Source of the DNA: JAHEAO01 sp942492375
Lineage (GTDB): Bacteria; Pseudomonadota; Alphaproteobacteria; Rhodobacterales; Rhodobacteraceae
Length of the DNA stretch: 64,000 nucleotides
Direction: 5' to 3'
Assembly: GCA_942492375.1 (NCBI GenBank)
Contig: CALOEL010000003.1
Coordinates: 62,001 to 126,000 of the forward strand
Below, one piece after another: positions 43,196-50,355 of the stretch; the stretch's first letter is position 1, and every line of letters starts with the position of its first letter. The notes beneath the pieces are model-generated. The model was not told the origin of the DNA. It did no database searches and worked only from the letters and a program-made list of their open reading frames with translations. The position numbers were made by a program, and so were the translations under genes.

Positions 43196-43285
43196 TCAGC
43201 CGGCTTTCCCGGCCTCGGCCACATGCGCCTTCACGGCCAGAAAGCTGTCGGGCGTAACCGAGATCGAGTCGATCCCCACCGCCAC
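43196..43285 (-). pseudogene. C-terminal fragment of phosphoenolpyruvate synthase
   Basis: Thirty codons ending in TGA read VAVGIDSISVTPDSFLAVKA, the characteristic last helix-strand of PEP synthase/PPDK enzymes. A TAG immediately precedes it and no further homology follows upstream, so only the tail remains. The rest of the gap (43286-43450) contains nothing recognisable. Confidence 0.6.
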
Positions 43286-43450
43286 CTAGGAACGCTCTCC
43301 GGGTTCCTGCGTTGGCCCTCGGGCGACGACCATCGCCACATGGGGGCTTGGTACACGAATGCATGATCTGGCGACACGGTTGACCCTCGCCTTTCGTCCC
43401 GCGAAGGCTTGCCGAACAAAATCCGCGATGCGTCGCGAAGGGCCGGGCGC

Positions 43451-44452
43451 GTGACCGCACCGCCGCTCTTGCCCCGGCCAGAGGGGCTCTACTGCCCGGC
43501 AGGCGACTTCTTCATCGATCCGGTCCGGCCTGTCGCGCGCGCCTTGATCACCCACGGTCACGCGGATCACGCGCGTTCGGGCAACAAGGCGGTCATGGCG
43601 ACCGCCGAGACGCTCGATATCATGGCGATCCGCTATGGCGAGGATTTCGCCGAGAGCCGCCAGATCGCCGGCAGCGACTGGTCGACGATCGGCGAGACGC
43701 GGGTGCGGTTCGTTCCCGCGGGCCACATCCTTGGCTCGGCCCAGATCGTGATCGAAACGAGTGGTCTCCGTATCGTTGCGGGCGGAGATTTCAAACGCGG
43801 CAGCGATCCGACCTGCGCGGATTTCGAACTTGTGCCCTGCGATATCTTCATCAGCGAAGCGACATTCGGACTGCCGGTCTTCCGCCACCCGGCCCCTGCC
43901 GAGGAAATCGCCAAGCTGACCGCGTCGCTCGCGGCCGAGCCGGACCGCGCGCATCTGGTCGGCGCCTATGCACTCGGCAAGGCGCAACGCATGATCCGGC
44001 TCTTGCGGGATGCCGGTTACGACGCGCCGATCCACCTGCACGGCGCGCTGATCCGGCTATGCGACTATTACGGCTCGCAAGGGGTCGAGCTTGGCCGCCT
44101 GCTGCCCGCCACCCAGGACGGGCCGCGCGACGCTTTCGCGGGGCAGATCGTCATGGGGCCGCCCGCGACCTTCGGCACGCCCTGGGCGCGGCGGTTTCCC
44201 AATCCGGTGATCGCCTTCGCCTCGGGATGGATGGGCGTCCGCCAGCGCATCCGCCAGCGCGGCGTCGAACTGCCGCTGGTGATCTCGGACCATTGCGACT
44301 GGACCGAGTTGACCCGGACCATCACCGATGTCGGTGCCGAGGAGATCTGGGTGACGCATGGCCGCGAAGAGGCGCTGGTGCGCTGGTGCGACCTGCACGG
44401 CCAGAAGGCGCGGCCGCTGCATCTGGTCGGCTACGAGGATGAGCCGGAATGA
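43451..44452 (+). CDS. Ligase-associated DNA exonuclease (metallo-beta-lactamase fold)
   Basis: A 333-residue beta-CASP/metallo-beta-lactamase nuclease. ALITHGHADHARSGN is the HxHxDH zinc motif, PAGHILGSAQIVIE the next His, and VAGGDFKRGSDPT the bridging Asp. LPLVISDHCDWTELTRTI and WVTHGREEALVRWC complete the family pattern. These exonucleases are regularly paired with ATP-dependent DNA ligases and processing helicases in a DNA repair module. The start is GTG; the stop overlaps the ligase ATG by 4 bp. Confidence 0.9.
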   Translation: MTAPPLLPRPEGLYCPAGDFFIDPVRPVARALITHGHADHARSGNKAVMATAETLDIMAIRYGEDFAESRQIAGSDWSTIGETRVRFVPAGHILGSAQIVIETSGLRIVAGGDFKRGSDPTCADFELVPCDIFISEATFGLPVFRHPAPAEEIAKLTASLAAEPDRAHLVGAYALGKAQRMIRLLRDAGYDAPIHLHGALIRLCDYYGSQGVELGRLLPATQDGPRDAFAGQIVMGPPATFGTPWARRFPNPVIAFASGWMGVRQRIRQRGVELPLVISDHCDWTELTRTITDVGAEEIWVTHGREEALVRWCDLHGQKARPLHLVGYEDEPE

Positions 44453-46032
44453 AAGCCTTCGCCCAGCTCCTCGACCGGCTGGTCCTGACGCCCTCGCGCA
44501 ACGGCAAGCTTCGCCTGGTCCGGGACTACCTGGCCGCGGCGCCGGACCCCGACCGCGGCTACGCGCTGGCGGCGCTGACCGGCGACCTGGACCTGCCTTC
44601 GGTCAAGCCGGCGCTGCTGCGGGCGCTGGTGGCCAAACGGGTGGATGATGAACTCTTCCGCCTGTCCTACGACTATGTCGGCGATCTTGCAGAAACCATC
44701 GCGCTCATCTGGGAAAGCGACGCCGACCGCAGCGACCTGCCACTGTCGGAGGTCGTCGAAAGGCTCAGTTCTGCCGGCAAGGTCGACGCGCCGGGGATCA
44801 TGGCGGGCCTCTTGGACCGGTTCGACGCCTCGTCGCGCTACGCGCTCATCAAGCTCGCGACCGGCGGCCTCCGTGCCGGCCTGTCGGCCCGGCTGGCAAA
44901 GACCGCGCTGGCCGAGTTCGGGCAGGTGCCGCCGGCCGAGATCGAGGAACTCTGGCATGGGTTGCAGCCGCCCTACATCTCGCTGTTTGCGTGGCTCGAC
45001 GGCGGTGGCGACAAGCCGGTCGCCGCCGGTCACGCCCCGTTCCGGTCGGTGATGCTGTCGACGCCACTGGACGAGGACAGGACCGATACGCTCGACCCCA
45101 CCGAATACGCGGCCGAGTGGAAATGGGACGGCATCCGCGTGCAGGCGGTCAGCGAGGCGGGCACGAAGCGGCTCTATTCCCGCACCGGCGATGACATATC
45201 CGGCGCCTTCCCCGATCTTGTCGACGCTCTCGATTTCGAGGGCGCGCTCGATGGTGAGCTTCTGGTGCGTCAGGACGACAGGGTCGCCCCCTTCTCGGTT
45301 CTGCAAAAGCGGTTGAACCGCAAGACCGTCAGCAAGGCGATGATGGCGAAAAACCCCGCCTTCCTGCGCACCTACGACATCCTGACATGGGACGGCGAGG
45401 ATCTGCGCGCCCTGCCCTTCCGCGACCGTCGCGCGCGGCTCGAGGCCGCGATCCATCCCCGTGATCCCACCCGGCTGGACCTCTCGCCGCTTGTCGCGTT
45501 CGACAGCTGGGCGGACCTCGCGAAGCTGCGCGCCGATCCGCCCGATCCGGTGGTCGAGGGGCTGATGCTGAAACGCTGGGACAGTCCCTACACCTTCGGC
45601 CGACCGCGCGGCCCGTGGTTCAAATGGAAGCGCGATCCCTTCATCATCGACGCCGTCCTGATGTATGCGCAGCGCGGTCACGGCAAGCGGTCGAGCTACT
45701 ATTCGGATTACACGTTCGGCGTCTGGACCGCGGACGGCGCGCTGACCCCGGTCGGCAAGGCGTATTTCGGCTTCACCGATGAAGAATTGCAGCAGATCGA
45801 CCGCTATGTGCGCGACAACACCACCGACCGTTTTGGGCCCGTCCGCGCGGTCAGGGCGGACCCCGATCACGGCCTCGTCCTTGAAATCGCATTCGAGGGC
45901 CTGAACCCGTCGAGCCGCCACAAATCCGGCGTCGCGATGCGGTTTCCGCGGATTTCGCGCCTGCGCTGGGACAAGCCGCCTTCAGAGGCCGATACCCTGA
46001 CGACGGTGAAAGCGCATCTGCCCAAGACGTGA
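44449..46032 (+). CDS. ATP-dependent DNA ligase
   Basis: A 527-residue ATP-dependent ligase of the bacterial LigB/LigC-like group that travels with the exonuclease. An N-terminal DNA-binding domain (1-200) is followed by AEWKWDGIRVQ with the adenylated Lys at about 225. Motif III-like YSRTGDDISGAFPDL, EGALDGELLV, VVEGLMLKRWDSPYTFGRPRGPWFKWKRDP (motifs IV-V) and an OB-fold domain ending FPRISRLRWDKP are present. A helicase of the Lhr type usually follows and is absent here. Confidence 0.93.
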   Translation: MKAFAQLLDRLVLTPSRNGKLRLVRDYLAAAPDPDRGYALAALTGDLDLPSVKPALLRALVAKRVDDELFRLSYDYVGDLAETIALIWESDADRSDLPLSEVVERLSSAGKVDAPGIMAGLLDRFDASSRYALIKLATGGLRAGLSARLAKTALAEFGQVPPAEIEELWHGLQPPYISLFAWLDGGGDKPVAAGHAPFRSVMLSTPLDEDRTDTLDPTEYAAEWKWDGIRVQAVSEAGTKRLYSRTGDDISGAFPDLVDALDFEGALDGELLVRQDDRVAPFSVLQKRLNRKTVSKAMMAKNPAFLRTYDILTWDGEDLRALPFRDRRARLEAAIHPRDPTRLDLSPLVAFDSWADLAKLRADPPDPVVEGLMLKRWDSPYTFGRPRGPWFKWKRDPFIIDAVLMYAQRGHGKRSSYYSDYTFGVWTADGALTPVGKAYFGFTDEELQQIDRYVRDNTTDRFGPVRAVRADPDHGLVLEIAFEGLNPSSRHKSGVAMRFPRISRLRWDKPPSEADTLTTVKAHLPKT

Positions 46033-46216
46033 ATCTGGCGGACCGGTCTTCCTGCTCACCGAAAGCTGCCGCTGACATTCCGCGACATCTGCGGGCGGAT
46101 GCGAAATCTGGTGGAAAAGCACGTGCCGCCTGCGAGATATAGTTGATTATACCTCCGAAGCCGTGTATTCATGCCCGCACAGGTGCTAGACGCGGTAGTG
46201 CATGAACTGACGGCGG

Positions 46217-46243
46217 GGCTTGTCTGCAAATCGCGGACAAGCC
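46217..46243. terminator. Stem-loop downstream of the DNA ligase gene
   Basis: GGCTTGTC and GACAAGCC arms (8 bp, extendable with one mismatch) enclose an 11-nt loop about 185 bp after the ligase stop. TTCCGTTT follows. It may be the operon terminator, but the distance is large. Confidence 0.35.
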
Positions 46244-46355
46244 TCGTTCCGTTTCGGCCGTATCGATCTGGAGATTCCACAGGAAAAGGCGCCAGGTGCT
46301 CAGACGCGGTCTTCGCATGTGCCTTGCGGCACCCCTGACGCCTTCCTGAAACATC

Positions 46356-46599
46356 CCTTCCGAAGAAGGTCCGGTTCAGTTGCTCCGGCCCTTGCGGACC
46401 TCGGCTGCCACGCCCGTTTCCGAAGAAACGCTTGTGACCCGCTCCGGCCTCCGGTCACCTGCGGTTCGATCCGGATCCGAAGATCCTTCCACGACCCGCC
46501 GGCTTCGGTGAAGTCCGGTTGGACAATCCGGATCGAAGATCCGTCTCGGTCCCGCCGGCCTTCGTCGGCCTTTGCGCCCCGCTCCGGGTCCGAAGACCC
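46356..46599. repeat. Array of five TC-CGAA-GA hairpins with about 58-bp spacing
   Basis: Hairpins start at 46356, 46415, 46473, 46529 and 46586, so steps are 59, 58, 56 and 57 bp. Each has a conserved core (TC-CGAA-GA; the fourth lacks one C) and a different outer stem: CCTTC/GAAGG, CGTTTC/GAAACG, GGATC/GATCC, CGGATC/GATCCG and GGGTC/GACCC. Stem pairs change on both sides, preserving base pairing. On the minus strand each loop is C-UUCG-G, the very stable tetraloop. Between them lie further GC inverted repeats (for example GTGACC...GGTCAC, and CCGGCTTC...GAAGTCCGG) and the recurring CTTGCGG. No frame across the array codes for a repeated peptide. The whole gap 46033-46888 has no convincing gene. 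Confidence 0.7.
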
Positions 46600-46705
46600 C
46601 TTGCGGTAAGGACAAGTTCGCCGCGACCCGTGATTCCCGCAAGGAAAAATCTCGGCGGCACGGAATTTTCCCGTGGGCCAACCAGTTGATATCCATTGTA
46701 TAATC

Positions 46706-46714
46706 TGTGGATAA
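46706..46714 (-). other. Perfect DnaA box in an AT-rich patch
   Basis: TGTGGATAA (TTATCCACA on the minus strand) is an exact match to the strong DnaA box, next to a locally AT-rich run (46687-46704). A single box is not an origin; it may be a DnaA-responsive site or chance. Confidence 0.3.
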
Positions 46715-46888
46715 TCTGGAAATTCAAAGACACGGCAACGGCTTCGCCGGGGAAAAGTCCGGCCTCAACCAGACCGCCCGGATCGGCGGATATCCGACCA
46801 CCGCAGGGTGACGCCGCCCGAACCGGGCCCGAAACAACGCTGGCATCGCCCGCGATCCGCGCTAGGCTGTCGGAAAAGGGGATGACAC

Positions 46889-47032
46889 ATGTCCACGAAA
46901 TTCCGGCTCATGGCAATGATGGCCGCGGCGGCGCTTCTCGCGGCCTGCGTTCCGGTCGCGATCGGCGCCGGCACCGCGGTGGTCGCGGACCAGGTGATCG
47001 AAGAGGAACAGGGCGGCGACGGGCTGTTCTGA
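46889..47032 (+). CDS. Small lipoprotein, unknown function
   Basis: A 47-residue predicted lipoprotein: basic start KFR, hydrophobic LMAMMAAAALLAAC with lipobox LAAC, then a Gly/Ala/Val stretch (VPVAIGAGTAVVADQVIEEE) and an acidic tail. AAAAGGGGA precedes the ATG. It is not a clear entericidin. The lipobox and glycine-rich stretch resemble small osmotic-type or YMGG-like lipoproteins. Confidence 0.6.
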   Translation: MSTKFRLMAMMAAAALLAACVPVAIGAGTAVVADQVIEEEQGGDGLF

Positions 47033-47085
47033 CCCGGCCGCGACCGGTTCGGCAGGACGCGGCACCGCCCGCCCTGCCCCAGGGA

Positions 47086-47352
47086 TCAGTTCCGGATCGT
47101 GATCTTGTCCGGGCACTTCACCATCTTGCCACTGGCATCGAAGCAATAGGTGCGCGTGCTCAGCACGATCTGGTCCCCCGGCGCCGCCAGCGATCCGATG
47201 GCCTTCTGCTTGCCGGACCCGGCGATCTGGGCCGCCTTCACGGCCTTCGCGTCGGTGGATTGCAACTGCGCCTGCTGCGCCGCGGCGCCTTGGGCGGCCA
47301 GAAGCACGGCAAGAAACGCGGCGCCAAGCCGCGATAGGGTAAAAGTCTTCAT
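47086..47352 (-). CDS. Small secreted protein with C-terminal GKxVKCPxKI motif
   Basis: An 88-residue exported protein: signal peptide about 1-25 (LAVLLAAQGAAAQ), then a short mature part ending CFDASGKMVKCPDKITIRN with two Cys likely to form a disulfide. The same C-terminal motif occurs in the next gene (47390-47611), so the two are paralogues 37 bp apart in one unit. Function unknown. Confidence 0.65.
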   Translation of the reverse strand: MKTFTLSRLGAAFLAVLLAAQGAAAQQAQLQSTDAKAVKAAQIAGSGKQKAIGSLAAPGDQIVLSTRTYCFDASGKMVKCPDKITIRN

Positions 47353-47389
47353 TGATCTGAACTCCGTAAAAAGGGGTGTTGAAAAATGC

Positions 47390-47611
47390 TCAGTCGCTCA
47401 GCACCACGATCTTGGCCGGGCATTTCACCGGCTTGCCGCCGGAGGTGCACCTGACCGTGGTGTCGAGCGTCACCGCGGAATTGGTGACCGCCAGCGCATC
47501 GACCGGAATCGTGCGGCTGTTGACCGAGGACCGAACCTGCGCGAACCCCGCGGTGGGAACCGCGAGGATCAGGGCTGTGACAATAGGAATTGTATACGCA
47601 AAGCGCTTCAT
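47390..47611 (-). CDS. Small secreted protein, paralogue of the 47086 gene
   Basis: A 73-residue exported protein: signal peptide about 1-24 (IPIVTALILAVPTAGFAQ), mature region ending CTSGGKPVKCPAKIVVLSD. The C-x3/4-GK-x-VKCP-x-KI end is shared with its downstream neighbour. The start at 47611 is the first ATG after an AT-rich leader with a GGAG site; an extension to 47656 would spoil the signal peptide. Confidence 0.65.
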   Translation of the reverse strand: MKRFAYTIPIVTALILAVPTAGFAQVRSSVNSRTIPVDALAVTNSAVTLDTTVRCTSGGKPVKCPAKIVVLSD

Positions 47612-47885
47612 AATTGTCTCCGCAATAAATTTGTTTCGAATAGGGAAACATACCACGAAACGGGGTGAGTCGGATAGAGTTTTGGCGCGGCAGGGTTGTG
47701 ACGTTGCGTTCGTAAGAAGCGGTGAACCCCGCCCTCGCCCCGGACAATACCGGGCAACCGCGCCCGCACCGAGCGCCGGTAAACGCGCCCTCGGCGCCGC
47801 GGCACAATCACCGCCTCAGATCAAACGGGTCGTTTCGGCTCCGAACCGTCACGGCCCCGGATCGTCGGGGTCCTGACCGCCTCGC

Positions 47886-48374
47886 CTAGCGCATCGAGAC
47901 CTTGGCGGTCTTGTCTTCGTATTCTTCCTTCGGGTCCGCTCCCAGCGCCATCTTCAGGCCGGCGAAGATGCTGTTCTCGTTCAGCCAGACCTCGGCCTCA
48001 ACCGGTTCGAACCGCAGCAGCACCAGCTTGGGGTCGTCCTTGCCGTCATACCAGGCGGCGATGAACGGGTTCCACAGCCGGTCGACCACGGCGGGGTCGG
48101 TGTCGACCGTCACGCTGCCCCGGATCGTCGCGAACAGGTCATGCCCCTTGTCCGCGAAGCTCGCCAGCGCCGGTTCGGTGCCGTCGAGCTGGCCGACCAT
48201 GCTGTTATCCTTTGCGGTGAAGACCCAGAGCGGCCCGTGCGTGGCCCCGTCCTCGTCCAGGAGGACGGTCATCGGCCGCAGCCCGTCCTGACCGTCATCG
48301 AGGCCCAGCATCACGGTCCGGTCCGATTCGAGCGCGTCCCAGAGCTTGGTTTCCAGTTCCTTGGCGTCCGGCAT
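47886..48374 (-). CDS. Pyridoxamine 5'-phosphate oxidase-fold general stress protein
   Basis: A 162-residue split-barrel flavin-binding protein of the general-stress 26 group. RTVMLGLDDGQDGLRPMTVLLDEDG, PLWVFTAKDNSMVGQL and RGSVTVDTDPAVVDRLWNPFIAAWYDGKDDPKLVLLRFEPVEAEVWL follow the family order. FMN or F420-like cofactor binding is expected. A perfect EcfG promoter upstream agrees with a stress role. Confidence 0.86.
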   Translation of the reverse strand: MPDAKELETKLWDALESDRTVMLGLDDGQDGLRPMTVLLDEDGATHGPLWVFTAKDNSMVGQLDGTEPALASFADKGHDLFATIRGSVTVDTDPAVVDRLWNPFIAAWYDGKDDPKLVLLRFEPVEAEVWLNENSIFAGLKMALGADPKEEYEDKTAKVSMR

Positions 48375-48404
48375 GTCATGTCCTCCTTTGGGGTTCGGAG
48401 GGAA

Positions 48405-48429
48405 AACGGCGGGCGCCGGGAAATGTTCC
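48405..48429 (-). promoter_or_regulatory. EcfG-type general-stress promoter
   Basis: Minus-strand GGAAC and CGTT separated by exactly 16 bp, about 31 bp upstream of the general stress protein start. This is an exact consensus match. Confidence 0.75.
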
Positions 48430-48602
48430 GTTCTGGTGGCGGACCGGTCAGCGGCAAGCCGCGCCCGGATCGGGCACGGTTCGCGCCCTGCCCGGCAGGG
48501 CCGGACAAGGCAGGGTCATGCGGGCGCGGCGATGACGGCTGGCAGGTGTCCCAGGCCTTGCCAGGCAGAGAGACACGAGCCGCCGCCGTTTCGCGCCCTA
48601 CG

Positions 48603-48806
48603 TCACTTGGCCTGACCGGGCGGCAAGGCTGTCGGGCGATTGCCCTTGCCGGCGCCGAGCGTCTGTGCGGGTCCGACGGTCTCGGTTTTCACGTTCTCGC
48701 CGGGATCCGCCGTGCTGCCCTGATCATGCGCCTTGGCGAAGGCGATGCCGCCGGTCAGGGCGAGGCTCAGCGCGGCGCCGGTCAGTACGGTTGTCACACG
48801 TGTCAT
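48603..48806 (-). CDS. Small exported protein, unknown function
   Basis: A 67-residue protein with a signal peptide (1-25, VTTVLTGAALSLALTGGIAFA) and a polar, Gly/Pro-rich mature part (DQGSTADPGENVKTETVGPAQ). A GGGAGTG ribosome-binding site precedes the ATG. No domain is recognised. The gap before it (48375-48602) holds only the EcfG promoter. Confidence 0.55.
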   Translation of the reverse strand: MTRVTTVLTGAALSLALTGGIAFAKAHDQGSTADPGENVKTETVGPAQTLGAGKGNRPTALPPGQAK

Positions 48807-49064
48807 TGGTTCACTCCCTTTGGTTGGTAAGGGAGCAGACACGTATGGCGCGGCGGGAGAGTTTCAGGCAGGTGCAGTTATTGCAGGTAACAAGAACGCG
48901 AGGTAGCGCCGGGGCTGGAGGGGCGGGCGAGAAGCCCCCGATCAAATTTTCCTATTTGCCTGCGACATTTTGTCTTGAAGAGTTCCAGTGTTCCTATTAT
49001 GTCCGTCATCCCCACCCTGGACCCAGCGATATTATGGGGGCAATTTAATCATAGGAGCGACTGA

Positions 49065-49370
49065 ATGAACTACACTGAAGAAGAAGTCCGGAATGAAGCG
49101 CTTGCAGAACTGGCTGCTTCACCAAATGGATGCTTAACGACTACGCAATTGATTGAACTTTTGTCCGATCGGTTGAAACCGACAGGCCACGACGCAGAGA
49201 TCGCTTACGGTCGCAGCGACACATACTTTTCGCAAAAGGTCCGAAATCTCGTAAGTCATCGAGACCAAGGCACCGGCCTAAGCTCGCGCGGTTTAGCCAC
49301 CTACGATGCAAGTGATGAAAGCTGGACCATAACCGACAAGGGTAGGAACTACCTTCAGCAAGCGGCCTAG
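49065..49370 (+). CDS. Winged-helix protein, possibly restriction-system related
   Basis: A 101-residue protein in a lower-GC insert. The N-terminal helices (EEVRNEALAELAASPNGCLTTTQLIELL) and the end GLATYDASDESWTITDKGRNYLQQ look like a winged helix of the Mrr-N type, where the wing reads W-x-I-T-x-K-G. GRSDTYFSQKVRNLVSHRD is the probable recognition helix. It converges on the methyltransferase gene, and the two stops share the palindrome CTAG. A DNA-binding role is inferred. Confidence 0.6.
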   Translation: MNYTEEEVRNEALAELAASPNGCLTTTQLIELLSDRLKPTGHDAEIAYGRSDTYFSQKVRNLVSHRDQGTGLSSRGLATYDASDESWTITDKGRNYLQQAA

Positions 49371-49954
49371 CCGAACTTAGCTTTGTAGCCGGTCGGCAGC
49401 CATTTCAGTTCTGTGGGGCCAGAGTGATCTTGGTCCCACACAAACCAAGCATATGCTGTTGTACCACTACCCTTCTTTATTGCTCCCTTGGGATAGAAGG
49501 TAATTCTCTCACTAAAGACCCAGACTCGGCTTGGTGGGTATTTTGTGAAGATCGCATTTTGACGACCTGCGCCTTCAAGAAATGCTAGTCTTAACAAGAG
49601 AGCAAATTTCCTTCTGGCGTTCCTAACGCCCGTATGAACAAAATCCTCCGCGCTATTAAAGGGCGGGTTTGTCACTATGTTGTCTCGCATATGATCAGAA
49701 GTGCGAAAGTCCAAGCCACTTTCTCCAAATCCGCGGTCGTAAAGATCTGAGCTGAAGACGGCATTGCCATTTTCTTCGAGCACAGTCGACATTGCGCCAT
49801 CACCACATGCGCACTCCCAAACTTCGCCATCTATCCGTTCATTGTCGACAAGTGCATATGTGGCCCATGATGGAGTTGGGTAAAAATCGGGCCCATCAAG
49901 ATCCGCGACACGTTTGAGCGTCGGCTGCGGTGCCGTTACGAATTGTTGATTCAC
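49367..49954 (-). CDS. Phage-type DNA adenine methyltransferase-like protein
   Basis: A 195-residue SAM-dependent methyltransferase. DFYPTPSWATYAL and VWECACGDGAMSTVLEENGNAVFSSDL form the SAM-binding motif I and acidic loop. IVTNPPFNSAEDFV is the catalytic NPPF motif of N6-adenine methylases. There is no target-recognition domain, as in small phage-encoded enzymes. Its base composition is clearly more AT-rich than the neighbourhood, suggesting transfer. No restriction endonuclease is adjacent other than the small winged-helix gene. Confidence 0.8.
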   Translation of the reverse strand: MNQQFVTAPQPTLKRVADLDGPDFYPTPSWATYALVDNERIDGEVWECACGDGAMSTVLEENGNAVFSSDLYDRGFGESGLDFRTSDHMRDNIVTNPPFNSAEDFVHTGVRNARRKFALLLRLAFLEGAGRQNAIFTKYPPSRVWVFSERITFYPKGAIKKGSGTTAYAWFVWDQDHSGPTELKWLPTGYKAKFG

Positions 49955-50233
49955 TGTTCTGCCTCATTTTTTTGTAATACTAACTCATTGGCGGAACTGG
50001 GCAAGCACCCTGTGAATCTAAACAAAATCAGTCCCTTGCGACATTGAGTGCCAGCCGCTCGTTTTGGAAAGCAGCTCACCGGACTGCCTTCTTGGCGCTA
50101 ATCAACTATCTATCTTCAGCGTATCGACACCACGCCCAATTCCCACGGAATGGGCCCGCAATTGGCTTAGCCAATCGTTTTCGCCCACCCGCCGAGTTGC
50201 CCCTGCCCGACCGGCTGACCGCGGCCGCCCAGT
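49955..50233. other. Gene-free, AT-richer spacer
   Basis: This stretch between the methyltransferase and the left inverted repeat has no credible ORF. It contains a T7 run at the methyltransferase 5' side and a small inverted repeat ATTGGC-TTA-GCCAAT at 50161-50175. No tRNA, integrase site or transposon end could be made out. Confidence 0.5.
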
Positions 50234-50350
50234 CCAGCCCTTGTGTCAAGCCCGACCGCCCGCCACATCGCAACCGTTAACAAAGTCCGAACGAAAATTC
50301 GCAACCTATTGATCCGAAAGGAAATCCACTTCCGTCCACATGTGGACACC
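50234..50350 (+). repeat. Left copy of a 117-bp inverted repeat flanking lepA
   Basis: Aligns without gaps to the reverse complement of 52244-52360. Four blocks are identical: CCAGCCCTTGTGTCAA, CGCCCGCCACATCGCAA, TAACAAAGTCCGAACGAAAA and the palindrome-containing CCGTCCACATGTGGACACC. The spacers between them differ. It ends 5 bp past the lepA stop. Confidence 0.8.
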
Positions 50351-50355
50351 CGGCC

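Noticed and set aside
46356..46599. CRISPR array
   Set aside because: Units are degenerate, share only the hairpin core, and no cas genes are present.
46376..46733. Minus-strand ORFs through the hairpin array
   Set aside because: The hairpin spacing (56-59 bp) is not a constant multiple of three and the translated products show no repeat in one frame, so the array is not a coding tandem repeat.
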